The translations under genes and the position numbers were made by a program. From positions 1 through 34,504 of the forward strand of contig JAPKYE010000079.1 in the NCBI GenBank assembly GCA_026394495.1: 34,504 bases of DNA, written 5' to 3'. Positions 17,304 to 25,249 of this stretch are shown here, one piece after another. The notes under the pieces were generated by a model. The model was not told the DNA's origin, did no database searches, and saw nothing but the letters and a program-made list of their open reading frames with translations. This stretch comes from Methanobacteriota archaeon (lineage in GTDB: Archaea; Thermoplasmatota; E2; DHVEG-1). The stretch's first letter is position 1. Every line of letters starts with the position of its first letter.

Positions 17304-18920
17304 ATGAAACAAGTTATCATAATCGGAGTTGATGGTGCCACATCCAACCTGATGGATCCTTGGATGGAATCAGGAAAACTTCCAACTTTTGCACGAATGA
17401 ATAAAAACGGTGCCTATGGAACACTTAAATCGACCATTCCACCTTTTAGTGCACCAGCATGGACAACTATTATTACGGGATGTAATCCTGGGAAACATGG
17501 AATTTACGATTTTTTCCGTACAGATAGTTTTTCTAAAAAACTAATAAATTCTAGAGAACGGAAAACTCCTGCACTATGGAATATACTTACTGAGATGAGA
17601 AAAAATTGCATCATTGTTAATGTTCCTGGGACATATCCACCTGAATCAATAAATGGCATTATGATTACGGGTCTTTTAACTCCTTCATCAAAATCAGATT
17701 TTACTTATCCAAAGAGTCTCAAGAAGGATCTTGTCGAAGGAAAAATCGGGAATTTTGAATTAGAATCATTTACCCAAGACGGAATCCCATTGCAATTAAC
17801 AGCAAAACATGCGCCAGAAAAACTTGTACATCAACTCAATAATACGATGCGATCTCAGGGAAAAGTAACAATAAATCTTATGAAAAAAAATAAGTGGAAT
17901 CTTTCAATGGTTGTATTTCGTGGTATTGATGAGGTTCAACATTATTTATGGAATCGAAGAGATCTCCTTCTTTCCTGTTATCAAACAGTGGATACTATTG
18001 TTGATGAGATGATAAATATTTTTCCAAATGCGACAATTATTATTGTATCGGATCATGGCTTTGATGGTGTGAATAAATATTTGTTTATAAATAATGTTTT
18101 GTATAATGCTGGTTATTTAAAGACAAAATCAGACCTCAATTATAGTTATGATTCTTTTTTCTTGAAGTTTTATCAGATTTTCAACAGATTTTTATTTTAT
18201 ACATTACCATTTCGTAAGATAATTCCAAAATCATTAATTTGGAAATTACTTCTTTTGAGTGATACTACAAGTAATATCGATTTTTCACAAACACAAGCGT
18301 TTCTTCATTCAATTAGTTCGCGAGGAATCAGAATAAATTTAAAAAAGAAATATTCACAAGGAATGGTTGATTCTAATGATTATGAAAAACTATTAAATGA
18401 TCTGATTAGACTTTTCAAAGAAATAATCGATCCTGAAACAAATCAGCCAATTATTAAAGATGTTTATCGATCAGAAGATATTTATGGTCCAAATGCAGTT
18501 AATGATCCTCTGGATCTAATCTTAGATCTCGAAAAGGGTTATGGTATACAGGATTTATTGAAAATATCTGAAAAAACAAATCCGGTCGATAAAACCTTGA
18601 AAAATCAATTACCTTTTCTTTCAAATCCAGGATTCTATGATTGGTCAGGTGATCATTTCTCCGACGGAGTTGTTTTTCTTTATGGGAATGAGTTTAAGCA
18701 CAATTTTTTTATCAATGCTTCAGCTGAAGATATTGTTCCAACGATATTAGCAGATTTAGATCTTCCAATTCCAAATCATATCGATGGCAAAGTAATCAAA
18801 GATGCATTTGTTAAAGGATTAAACATCAAAAAAATCAATCTTAATAGTAACTTTTTAAAGAAAAAGGAATTAACGTTATCGGAAAAAAAGAAAATAGAAT
18901 CTTTAAAAAAATATGGTTAA
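17304..18920 (+). CDS. Alkaline-phosphatase-superfamily phosphodiesterase/transferase
   Basis: The protein has 538 residues. The metal-binding start is IIGVDGAT (Asp10). PPFSAPAWTTIITGCNPGKH (about 46-65) is the nucleophile segment of type I phosphodiesterase/nucleotide pyrophosphatase relatives, the nucleophile probably being the Thr after Trp53. VSDHGFDGV and DWSGDHFSDG supply later metal ligands. There is no signal peptide; archaeal members of this group often occur in glycan and lipid loci, where they may move phosphate-linked head groups. AGGA lies about 8 bases before the ATG. It is the last gene before the right repeat and is transcribed toward it. Confidence 0.85.
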   Translation: MKQVIIIGVDGATSNLMDPWMESGKLPTFARMNKNGAYGTLKSTIPPFSAPAWTTIITGCNPGKHGIYDFFRTDSFSKKLINSRERKTPALWNILTEMRKNCIIVNVPGTYPPESINGIMITGLLTPSSKSDFTYPKSLKKDLVEGKIGNFELESFTQDGIPLQLTAKHAPEKLVHQLNNTMRSQGKVTINLMKKNKWNLSMVVFRGIDEVQHYLWNRRDLLLSCYQTVDTIVDEMINIFPNATIIIVSDHGFDGVNKYLFINNVLYNAGYLKTKSDLNYSYDSFFLKFYQIFNRFLFYTLPFRKIIPKSLIWKLLLLSDTTSNIDFSQTQAFLHSISSRGIRINLKKKYSQGMVDSNDYEKLLNDLIRLFKEIIDPETNQPIIKDVYRSEDIYGPNAVNDPLDLILDLEKGYGIQDLLKISEKTNPVDKTLKNQLPFLSNPGFYDWSGDHFSDGVVFLYGNEFKHNFFINASAEDIVPTILADLDLPIPNHIDGKVIKDAFVKGLNIKKINLNSNFLKKKELTLSEKKKIESLKKYG

Positions 18921-18989
18921 ATCATATGTAATGATGCCTAGGAAAGATATCACTTGTATCACTATTCTAGTTATTTTTAACTGGATAAA

Positions 18990-19006
18990 TCGAACTTAAA
19001 GTTCGA
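18990..19006. repeat. 17-base hyphenated palindrome beside the right repeat
   Basis: TCGAACTT-A-AAGTTCGA is perfectly self-complementary around one base. A second small inverted pair, AGCG/CGCT, follows near 19011-19023. Both lie between the phosphodiesterase stop and the right 94-base repeat. They could be a terminator stem, a regulator site or a recombination site. Otherwise the 305-base gap 18921-19225 holds the repeat and no gene. Confidence 0.6.
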
Positions 19007-19045
19007 ATACAGCGAACAGCGCTATAGGAATTATTATTATAAACA

Positions 19046-19139
19046 CGATTCGAAGAAATCACTTTTTACGTTATCTCAACAGATAAGACATACTGAAATG
19101 TGACGTCATTTACACGTTAAAATCCCAGTGCGGGCGTAA
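19046..19139 (+). repeat. 94-base direct repeat, right copy (island border)
   Basis: Direct copy of 4577-4670, 89 of 94 positions identical. It starts CGATTCGAAG and ends GTGCGGGCGTAA, followed by unrelated sequence. One frame reads DSKKSLFTLSQQIRHTEM then stop. Together with the left copy it brackets a block of about 14.4 kb. Confidence 0.85.
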
Positions 19140-19225
19140 CATTTTTTTTCAAATTAATTCGTATGTACTAGACAGACACGAAGAATAATTTGTGTTAGGG
19201 TGTTGGAGTCATTTTTGAGACATAG

Positions 19226-19492
19226 TTATAGGTGATAAAATGCGATAAGTATCGTCAGAATAATTATGAACAATGGACTCATACTATTTCCCTTTTGTTT
19301 ACGTGCGAGGAATAATTTTATCAGAATTTTCAATAGGTTTCCGCCTTTAAGGTCGTTGTTCAAACTATTTGCTTTCTCTACAATCGTTTGTGCATTTGTT
19401 TTTACGGCATTGTACTCTACTGCTGAAATCGATGGTAGTATCGCTAGCATTATTATTGCGAATAGTGTTCCTATTACGATTTTTTTGTTCAT
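19226..19492 (-). CDS. Small secreted/membrane protein of unknown function
   Basis: The protein has 88 residues. The start follows GAGG about seven bases upstream (minus strand). MNKKIVIGTLFAIIMLAILP then SISA/VEYN is a good Sec signal peptide with an A-x-A-like site. The mature part is short and helical (KTNAQTIVEKANSLNNDLKG), then a second hydrophobic stretch (MSPLFIIILTILIAFY) ends the protein, so it may be anchored by its C-terminus. A TATA-like TATAAATA lies about 50 bases upstream of the start. I recognise no family. Confidence 0.6.
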   Translation of the reverse strand: MNKKIVIGTLFAIIMLAILPSISAVEYNAVKTNAQTIVEKANSLNNDLKGGNLLKILIKLFLARKQKGNSMSPLFIIILTILIAFYHL

Positions 19493-19629
19493 GGTATCGC
19501 CTCTATCTTCTCCATTTTTTTTGAAATTATGATATATGGTATTTATACCTTATAATATTTAAATATTTGCATATTAATATATAAGTAAGGACTTTTTTAT
19601 ATAAAAAGAGATGGGTGATGAAGATTTTT

Positions 19630-20601
19630 TTATTCGTTTTTTTGATTGTTTTCTGTATTATGGTTCTGAGTGCGTTTTCTATCAATTAGTCGTACTGGTT
19701 CAAAAGGGTTTAGCCCTAAATCCTTTTTTAAATTCTCAAGTTCTTCCTCAAGTTTATAGACCTTTTCATGGAGCTGCGCTCTGAAATGAGCCTGTTTGTA
19801 CGTCAACCCTTTTGTTTCCATCAACCCCAGTTCATATTTTTCATGTCCTTGAAGGATCTGATCTCTTCGGGCTGGGTTATTGTAGACGTCTTCCCGTATC
19901 CATATCTCATCTTTTGGTATTTTATAGCGAAGATGCTCTGGTAATTCATTTTGCGGCATCAACCCATGGAGCGCAATGTATTCGCCCATCACCGACTCTG
20001 GTTTCACCTTCACGATAAACGGCAGGGATGCTTTTCCGCGTCCATAGGGATCATAAGCTTTTTCTTCCCCTTCTGTTGTCGTCTCTAAATTTTTGTTTTC
20101 TTTCTGATGGTCTCTTCTACGAATCATCCATATGCCTTCGGTGTTAAATCCTTGTGATGTGTAAAAATGATGTGCAGTATTGTTGTATGCTACTCCCACC
20201 CCTATGAATTTAATGTTACTTTTGTGTAGTTCTTGGATGAGTGTGTCTAATAAACGTGTACCAGTGCCACTTTTTCGGTATTCAGATAGTATGCATAACT
20301 CGTCAACATATCCTATTTTTTCTATTGCGTAAATGTTTGCCTCATCTCGTTCTCCAATGTGTCCTGTTGCCATACCGATGATCTTTGTTTGATCTTCTGC
20401 AACAAAAAAAATTTGATCTGTGTCTTTCAAATAGTCTCTCTGGCGATTAATGATGTAGTCTCTGCATTGTTCTTTTGGTTTCAGGATGTCTAGTTCTCCG
20501 TTGTATTGTATGTGTTCTAGAGAGGATATCCAGTATAAATCAAAAAAGGCTTCAAGGTCTTTTTCTTCTCCTCGTCGAATGGTTATTGTTTCTTTTTGCA
20601 T
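19630..20601 (-). CDS. GNAT acetyltransferase fused to a His/Glu-rich domain
   Basis: The protein has 323 residues. Residues 1-160 are a GNAT domain: ITIRRGEEKDLEAF, a beta-4 strand VDELCILSEYRKSGTGTRLL with a variant acetyl-CoA loop, and VAYNNTAHHFYTSQGF. Residues about 190-295 form a second domain, IALHGLMPQNELPEHLRYK, DEIWIREDVY and HEKYELGLMETKGLTYKQAH, with several His and Glu that could bind a metal. The tail is a short coiled-coil-like stretch (LEEELENLKKDLG) and a polar end. Acetylation target unknown; the fused domain may bind or select it. AGGA lies 11 bases before the ATG. I cannot name the second domain. Confidence 0.8.
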   Translation of the reverse strand: MQKETITIRRGEEKDLEAFFDLYWISSLEHIQYNGELDILKPKEQCRDYIINRQRDYLKDTDQIFFVAEDQTKIIGMATGHIGERDEANIYAIEKIGYVDELCILSEYRKSGTGTRLLDTLIQELHKSNIKFIGVGVAYNNTAHHFYTSQGFNTEGIWMIRRRDHQKENKNLETTTEGEEKAYDPYGRGKASLPFIVKVKPESVMGEYIALHGLMPQNELPEHLRYKIPKDEIWIREDVYNNPARRDQILQGHEKYELGLMETKGLTYKQAHFRAQLHEKVYKLEEELENLKKDLGLNPFEPVRLIDRKRTQNHNTENNQKNE

Positions 20602-20763
20602 TTCTGATATGTTCCTTTTTTCAAAATTTAGGAACCGTTGTTTATTTAAAAATATATCTGGAAAAACAATGATTCTGATACTTTTTTAAAAAATGGTATG
20701 TATTTCGTTATGGAAAATTGTATTAAGTCAGATATGATTTCTTTATTCGTGGGTGTAAAAGTA

Positions 20764-20892
20764 ATGGATAAACAAGAAAATAAACTGAAATGTAAGATTT
20801 GTGGTGCGCCGTATCTTTATCCAAACTATAAACACACTGAAAAAGGCGTTATTGCTGTGTGTCCAAGCTGCGGAAGAGAGAACTTTAATTGA
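20764..20892 (+). CDS. 42-residue zinc-ribbon protein
   Basis: MDKQENKLKCKICGAPYLYP starts the protein and CPSCGRENFN ends it, giving two CxxC pairs about 20 residues apart, a compact zinc ribbon. The frame is open back to 20698, but the ATG at 20764 fits the domain start; GGGTG lies about ten bases before it. Probably binds one zinc, and nucleic acid or protein. No partner is named by sequence. Confidence 0.65.
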   Translation: MDKQENKLKCKICGAPYLYPNYKHTEKGVIAVCPSCGRENFN

Positions 20893-21101
20893 CCCTGTTA
20901 TCAGAAACCTGTCTTTTTAATGAATTTACAGAGAAAAATGGTATAAAAAAGCATTCAATGGATAACTATTTAATGGAGAAGCAATTATAGTATCATTAAA
21001 AGAAATAGAAATAAGAGTTTCATTTTTTCATATTTTTTTGAAATCATGGAATTTTTGTTTTTTTCCTTTCGTAGATACATAAATGAAGGGTTGAATATCA
21101 A

Positions 21102-21290
21102 ATGAATCGAAATCGAAGCAATCAGCGGAATAATCGGAACAGCGAAAAACCAAAAAATGTTAAGGTAACACGATGTAATGTACTTCATCGTCCTGTTTTT
21201 GAACATGAAGTGTGTCCCAAACATACGACAAAACCGAGTTCCCAGGTGGATACGCAAAAAAATTGTAAGAATTGCAGTTCCTCCTTTTAA
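21102..21290 (+). CDS. Small basic Cys-containing protein upstream of cold-shock gene
   Basis: The protein has 62 residues. It is rich in Asn, Arg and Lys in its first half (MNRNRSNQRNNRNSEKPKNV) and has four cysteines, Cys25, Cys38, Cys55 and Cys58, that could hold a zinc. GAAGGG sits about 12 bases before the ATG. It ends 72 bases before the cold-shock gene on the same strand. A small nucleic-acid-binding protein is plausible. The gap before it (20893-21101) shows no gene. Confidence 0.5.
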   Translation: MNRNRSNQRNNRNSEKPKNVKVTRCNVLHRPVFEHEVCPKHTTKPSSQVDTQKNCKNCSSSF

Positions 21291-21362
21291 GGAGAATCTG
21301 CAGGAATTTTTTATTTCTATTACATATTTTTAGACAACAATAGTCTGAGGAGGTGAACAGCA

Positions 21363-21554
21363 ATGAAAGGAATTGTCAATTGGTACAATGAGCAAAAAGG
21401 TTATGGATTTGTTTGTGGTGAAGATGGTAACGACGTCTTTGTCTACAGAAAAGCCATAGATTTTTTAACGCTTTTAAACGCGGGTGATGCCGTGGAATAT
21501 GATGTACAGAATGCTGAACAAGGGTTCAACGCGTTCAACGTCAAGAAATTATAA
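21363..21554 (+). CDS. Cold-shock-domain protein (CspA family)
   Basis: The protein has 63 residues, the length of a single cold-shock domain. It starts MKGIVNWYNEQKGYGFVCGE, containing the RNP1-like KGYGFV; the RNP2-like stretch is DVFVYRKAI. A very strong Shine-Dalgarno GAGGAGGTG precedes the ATG with a 7-base gap. Such proteins bind single-stranded RNA or DNA as chaperones. The end AFNVKKL matches the family's last strand. A 19-base T-run follows 36 bases after the stop. Confidence 0.93.
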   Translation: MKGIVNWYNEQKGYGFVCGEDGNDVFVYRKAIDFLTLLNAGDAVEYDVQNAEQGFNAFNVKKL

Positions 21555-21590
21555 GTATATTCTTGTTATAGTTTTTTTTGTTTCTCGTCG

Positions 21591-21609
21591 TTTTTTTTTT
21601 TTTTTTTTT
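21591..21609 (+). terminator. T19 run after the cold-shock gene
   Basis: An uninterrupted run of 19 T on the plus strand, after a shorter T8 run at 21572-21579. It lies between the convergent cold-shock and ABC permease genes, three bases beyond the permease stop. Archaeal RNA polymerase stops on such runs, so it probably ends the cspA message. It gives no T-run for the minus-strand operon. Confidence 0.6.
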
Positions 21610-21612
21610 GAG

Positions 21613-22686
21613 TTATTTCCAATTTGTAAGGATGTTTTCCCGATTGAAGATCGCGCGTGCAAAGAAAAACAATCCAAGGTCGATACATCCATAAACTGCA
21701 GCAGCCAGAACAATCGTCAATGGTGAAAGAAGGATATATCCTGAGAGGACACCAAGCATGAGGACGACGACAGGCATGACGACAAATCCACCGATTTGTT
21801 GTGCTGCGCGGACATCGCTTACTTTTGATGAGACAATGACGCAGGCAAGAATACTCATGAAACAAGTGGTTGGTGCAAGGACTAGCATCGCAAGTATCCA
21901 TGTTGGTGTATTGAGTGGTATGTAGCCGAACCGTGAGAGGAATATATAATCAAGGATGGAGACGCCAACGCAGAAGGAAAAAAGGGTTGCTGCCATCGTT
22001 GGGAGAAACGCGGAGAGGACTTTTCCTGTGAGGATTTCTCCATCGGTGGTTGGTGTCGCAAGTAATGGTTCGAGGCTTCTGTTGTTTTTTTCTCCGACGA
22101 TACTGTATGTTGCTATGATTGTGGGAAGGGTTGCAGGAACGATGATGAATATCATGAGTACCATGTTGAGCATCAGTGGTAGTACAAGCTGAAGTTCTGA
22201 TGGTTTTATTTTGGTAAATGTAAGACTTGAGTTGATGGAGACGATGTTTTGTCCATCAAGATTTTTGCCTTCTGATTCTGTAATAACCACGTTGTTGAGA
22301 TATGTGTTGTTGAGGATGCTTTTTTGAATAGTCGCATCTGAGATTGTGGTATTTTCTATGATGCAGGAGACAACCGTAACATCGGTGAGTTGTGCGTTGA
22401 TAAGGACTGCGTTGGTGATTACAATAGTGTTCACAGAGGTGTTTTCAATGGTGTGGTTCGTGCTTGGTTGTATAAAATCATCGCTCAGATAACCTGTGGC
22501 GATTAACTGGGGGATATCCCATACATCTGTTGTTGGGGTCATGTTGATCATGGGGACAAACATAACAAGGGGGAGTACTACGCCAAGCACAAGTGGCATC
22601 ATGATTATTGAGCCGACGACGAGTTTCTGTTTCTTAAACTCGTCAAGGTCTTTTCTCATGACTATCCATGCGCGTGTCCATCGCAT
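21613..22686 (-). CDS. ABC-2 type transporter permease with pentapeptide-repeat loop
   Basis: The protein has 357 residues. A first helix (KLVVGSIIMMPLVLGVVLPL, about 21-40) is followed by a large external segment to about residue 165, then five more hydrophobic helices, the NatB/ABC-2 exporter plan; EKNNRSLEPLLATPTTDGEI is the conserved coupling region. The external segment holds nine exact pentads from residue 92 to 136 (NAVLI NAQLT DVTVV SCIIE, and so on), each with a small residue second and a Leu/Ile/Val fourth, the spacing of pentapeptide-repeat beta-helices. The gene lies two bases after the ATPase gene and is coupled to it. Substrate unknown. Confidence 0.88.
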   Translation of the reverse strand: MRWTRAWIVMRKDLDEFKKQKLVVGSIIMMPLVLGVVLPLVMFVPMINMTPTTDVWDIPQLIATGYLSDDFIQPSTNHTIENTSVNTIVITNAVLINAQLTDVTVVSCIIENTTISDATIQKSILNNTYLNNVVITESEGKNLDGQNIVSINSSLTFTKIKPSELQLVLPLMLNMVLMIFIIVPATLPTIIATYSIVGEKNNRSLEPLLATPTTDGEILTGKVLSAFLPTMAATLFSFCVGVSILDYIFLSRFGYIPLNTPTWILAMLVLAPTTCFMSILACVIVSSKVSDVRAAQQIGGFVVMPVVVLMLGVLSGYILLSPLTIVLAAAVYGCIDLGLFFFARAIFNRENILTNWK

Positions 22687-22688
22687 AA

Positions 22689-23612
22689 TTATTGATCCTC
22701 CCCGATTAGTTTCAGATAGACATCTTCAAGCGAGTGTTCTTCCTCAGAGACAAATTGAACGTTTACACCATGGGCGAGAAGAAATGATAGGATCATTGGG
22801 TTTTGTTTCTCGGGGTTTTGTACACTAAGGATGAGCTGGTTTTTAGTAAGCTCCACAGCAGATACTCCTTTCAAAGATGCAAGCTCGTTTAAAAGCGTAT
22901 TTGCGATATGATCAATCGTTATCCTGATTTTTCTGGTGAATAGCCCTCGTGCTAGTTCTTTTGGGTTCCCAATTTTAACCATTTTATTTTTCACGAGTGC
23001 AACAGAGTCACAGATTCGTTCTGCCTCTGAAAGATTATGGGTGTTGATAAGTATCGTATCTCCTCGTGCTTTCAGCTCAAGGATATATTCACGGACGGTT
23101 TTTGCAGCCTCTGGGTCTAGGCTTGCGGTGGGTTCATCAAGAAAAATATATTTGGGCTCATGGACGAATGATCGTGCGATCGCAATCTTCTGTTTCATGC
23201 CTTTGGAAAACCCTCCAACTGGTTCGTTTCTGCGTTCCCAGAGTCCAAGATCGGTCAATGTTTTTTTTATGGATTCCTCTCGTTTTGCTTTAGGAACATC
23301 ATAAAACTGTGCGTAATAGTCAAGGTTTTTGTATGCCCCGAGTGTTTCATACAGGCCTGGGACTTCAGGGAGTAGGCCAATCATTTGTCGTATCTTCTGT
23401 GCATCATCTTTGTTGCCGATTTCAAGATCATCTATCCATGCGTTGCCTTTTGTTGGTTTAATTAAACAGCAGAGCATCCGCATGGTCGTTGTTTTTCCTG
23501 CGCCGTTAGGGCCAAGAAGACCAAAAATCTGACCATCGGGGATCTCGACTGTGAAATCTTCGATTGCTTTCACGGCACCAAAATATTTCGTGAGCCCTTT
23601 ACTGACAATCAT
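22689..23612 (-). CDS. ABC transporter ATP-binding protein (NatA-like)
   Basis: From the ATG at 23612 the protein has 307 residues; a longer frame to 23663 would begin inside an A-rich run giving a Lys string and is not credible. Walker A is GPNGAGKT (34-41), the signature is GGFSKGMKQK, Walker B is YIFLDEPTASLD and the switch His is in INTHNLSEAE. The C-terminal extension (RKIRITIDHI to the end) is typical of ABC-2 exporter ATPases. It energises the permease encoded just downstream. The start is preceded by TAGGA at short spacing. Confidence 0.93.
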   Translation of the reverse strand: MIVSKGLTKYFGAVKAIEDFTVEIPDGQIFGLLGPNGAGKTTTMRMLCCLIKPTKGNAWIDDLEIGNKDDAQKIRQMIGLLPEVPGLYETLGAYKNLDYYAQFYDVPKAKREESIKKTLTDLGLWERRNEPVGGFSKGMKQKIAIARSFVHEPKYIFLDEPTASLDPEAAKTVREYILELKARGDTILINTHNLSEAERICDSVALVKNKMVKIGNPKELARGLFTRKIRITIDHIANTLLNELASLKGVSAVELTKNQLILSVQNPEKQNPMILSFLLAHGVNVQFVSEEEHSLEDVYLKLIGEDQ

Positions 23613-23627
23613 TGTTCCTACGCCATC

Positions 23628-23643
23628 TTTTTTTTTTTTTTTT
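23628..23643. repeat. T16 homopolymer upstream of the ABC operon
   Basis: Sixteen T on the plus strand, hence A16 in the 5' leader or promoter of the ABC ATPase, 15 bases before its Shine-Dalgarno-ATG region. With the T19 run at 21591 it brackets the operon. Length variation here could alter expression. Confidence 0.7.
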
Positions 23644-23732
23644 ATTTGTTTAGCTCGTAACAACTAGTTTCTTATAAATATAATGAACAAATTTTGCAAA
23701 ACGTTAATGTACTCTTGTATCTTTTTTGGTAA

Positions 23733-25247
23733 ATGACATCTATGAAAAAAAAATCACAGATTATTCTTCCTGCGCATAAAACAAAAATTGTCTGCACTAT
23801 CGGTCCTGCTTCGCGTTCCCCTCAAGTATTAAAAAAAATGATTGCGAGTGGGATGACGGTTGCTCGGTTGAATTTTTCTCATGGGACTCTTGAGCAGCAT
23901 CGTCGTGATATCCGGCAGATACGGCGTGTTGCATTGGGGATGAGTCGTCCGGTTAGCATCATGATTGATCTTCCTGGTTCGAAGATTCGCGTTGGTACCC
24001 TTCATATCGAACCAATTCTATTAATAAAAGGGGAGATGGTGACTCTTACCATTGGCGATAATCCATGTGATGGTCATCATATTCCAATTGATTACAAGCA
24101 ACTGCCGGATAGTGTATCAAAAGGTAGTATAGTCTATCTAAATGATGGATTTATTACCTTAAGAGTCAACATAGTTGATTCAAATGGTGTGCAATGTCGA
24201 GTGGTCAGTGGAGGCCCTGTGTTTTCTCATAAGGGTGTGAATCTTCCTGGGGCGAAACTTTTTGTTGATTCTGTCACAGAAAAGGATCTTTTCTATGTTT
24301 CATTTGGTTTACGTGAGAACGTCCATATCTTTGGTGCATCGTTCATTAAAAATGCAGATGATGTCCGTATCGTAAAAGAATTCGCTGAAAAAAACGGTGA
24401 ATATGTTCATGTGATCGCAAAAATTGAACGCGGTGAAGCTGTGAAAAACTTTGATGCAATTTTAAAGGTTGCAGATGGTATTATGATTGCTCGTGGAGAT
24501 CTTGGGATGGAGATCCCTATTGAGGATGTCCCTGTGGTGCAGAAACAGTTGATTCGTCGGGCTAACCTTGCGGGACTTCCTGTGATTACCGCAACGCAGA
24601 TGCTGGAGTCAATGACTGAGAATAGTCGTCCGACGCGTGCTGAGGTCACGGATGTTGCAAATGCTATCCTAGATGGGACTGATGCTGTGATGCTTTCTGA
24701 GGAGACAGCGATAGGAAAGTATGCACTTGAGGCTGTGCAGATGATGGGAAAGATTGCGACATCGATTGAACGTCGGCGTAACGGTGTTGATTTTCGTTGT
24801 AATCTTCGTGAGAGTTTCACTGATTCTTGCAGTGGAAAAAAATTATCTGTTGCTGATGTGATCTCATTAAATGTAGTTGAAGCAGCTGAAATTCTTGACG
24901 TTCGATATATATTAACAACGACGGAAAGTGGCAGTACCGCAAGGCGGATATCTCGATTTAAACCGGGTTGCTGGATTCTTTCTTTTAGTAAAAAAAAGGA
25001 GACTGTGGAGTTTCTTCCCTTGTCGTATGGTGTATATCCAATTTTTTTGAACAATCGGGGAAAGAGTTGGCATGATCCTATTCTTCGTTTCATGAAGACT
25101 TCCGGGCTGGTTACATCGAAGGATAAAGTGATTTTAACGCAACGTCGGTTTGCCCGACAAAAAGGAGGGACAGACTCCTTTGGTATTCTTACTGTTGGTC
25201 TTCATGAAAATCATTCCAATCCTGGGGAACCTTTAAAGATAATATAA
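23733..25247 (+). CDS. pyk: Pyruvate kinase
   Basis: The protein has 504 residues. It catalyses phosphoenolpyruvate + ADP to pyruvate + ATP, the last step of glycolysis. The substrate-site motif is KTKIVCTIGPAS near the N-terminus, VARLNFSHG holds the catalytic arginine region, AKIERGEA gives the active-site Lys, and IMIARGDLGMEIPIEDVPVV is the metal-binding signature; NAILDGTDAVMLSEETAIG follows. The B-domain and C-terminal domain are present. A second ATG at 23742 is possible, preceded by GGT only. A TATA-like CTTATAAATA lies near 23669-23678. Six-phosphofructokinase is coded 6 kb downstream. Confidence 0.96.
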   Translation: MTSMKKKSQIILPAHKTKIVCTIGPASRSPQVLKKMIASGMTVARLNFSHGTLEQHRRDIRQIRRVALGMSRPVSIMIDLPGSKIRVGTLHIEPILLIKGEMVTLTIGDNPCDGHHIPIDYKQLPDSVSKGSIVYLNDGFITLRVNIVDSNGVQCRVVSGGPVFSHKGVNLPGAKLFVDSVTEKDLFYVSFGLRENVHIFGASFIKNADDVRIVKEFAEKNGEYVHVIAKIERGEAVKNFDAILKVADGIMIARGDLGMEIPIEDVPVVQKQLIRRANLAGLPVITATQMLESMTENSRPTRAEVTDVANAILDGTDAVMLSEETAIGKYALEAVQMMGKIATSIERRRNGVDFRCNLRESFTDSCSGKKLSVADVISLNVVEAAEILDVRYILTTTESGSTARRISRFKPGCWILSFSKKKETVEFLPLSYGVYPIFLNNRGKSWHDPILRFMKTSGLVTSKDKVILTQRRFARQKGGTDSFGILTVGLHENHSNPGEPLKII

Positions 25248-25249
25248 TT

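Noticed and set aside
23613-23663. Upstream start of the ABC ATPase with a Lys-rich leader
   Set aside because: The Lys codons come from the A16 run; the domain starts normally at the ATG at 23612.
24407-25093. 228-residue minus-strand frame opposite pyruvate kinase
   Set aside because: Antisense shadow of a gene with all family motifs; Ser/Thr/Ile-rich with no domain pattern.
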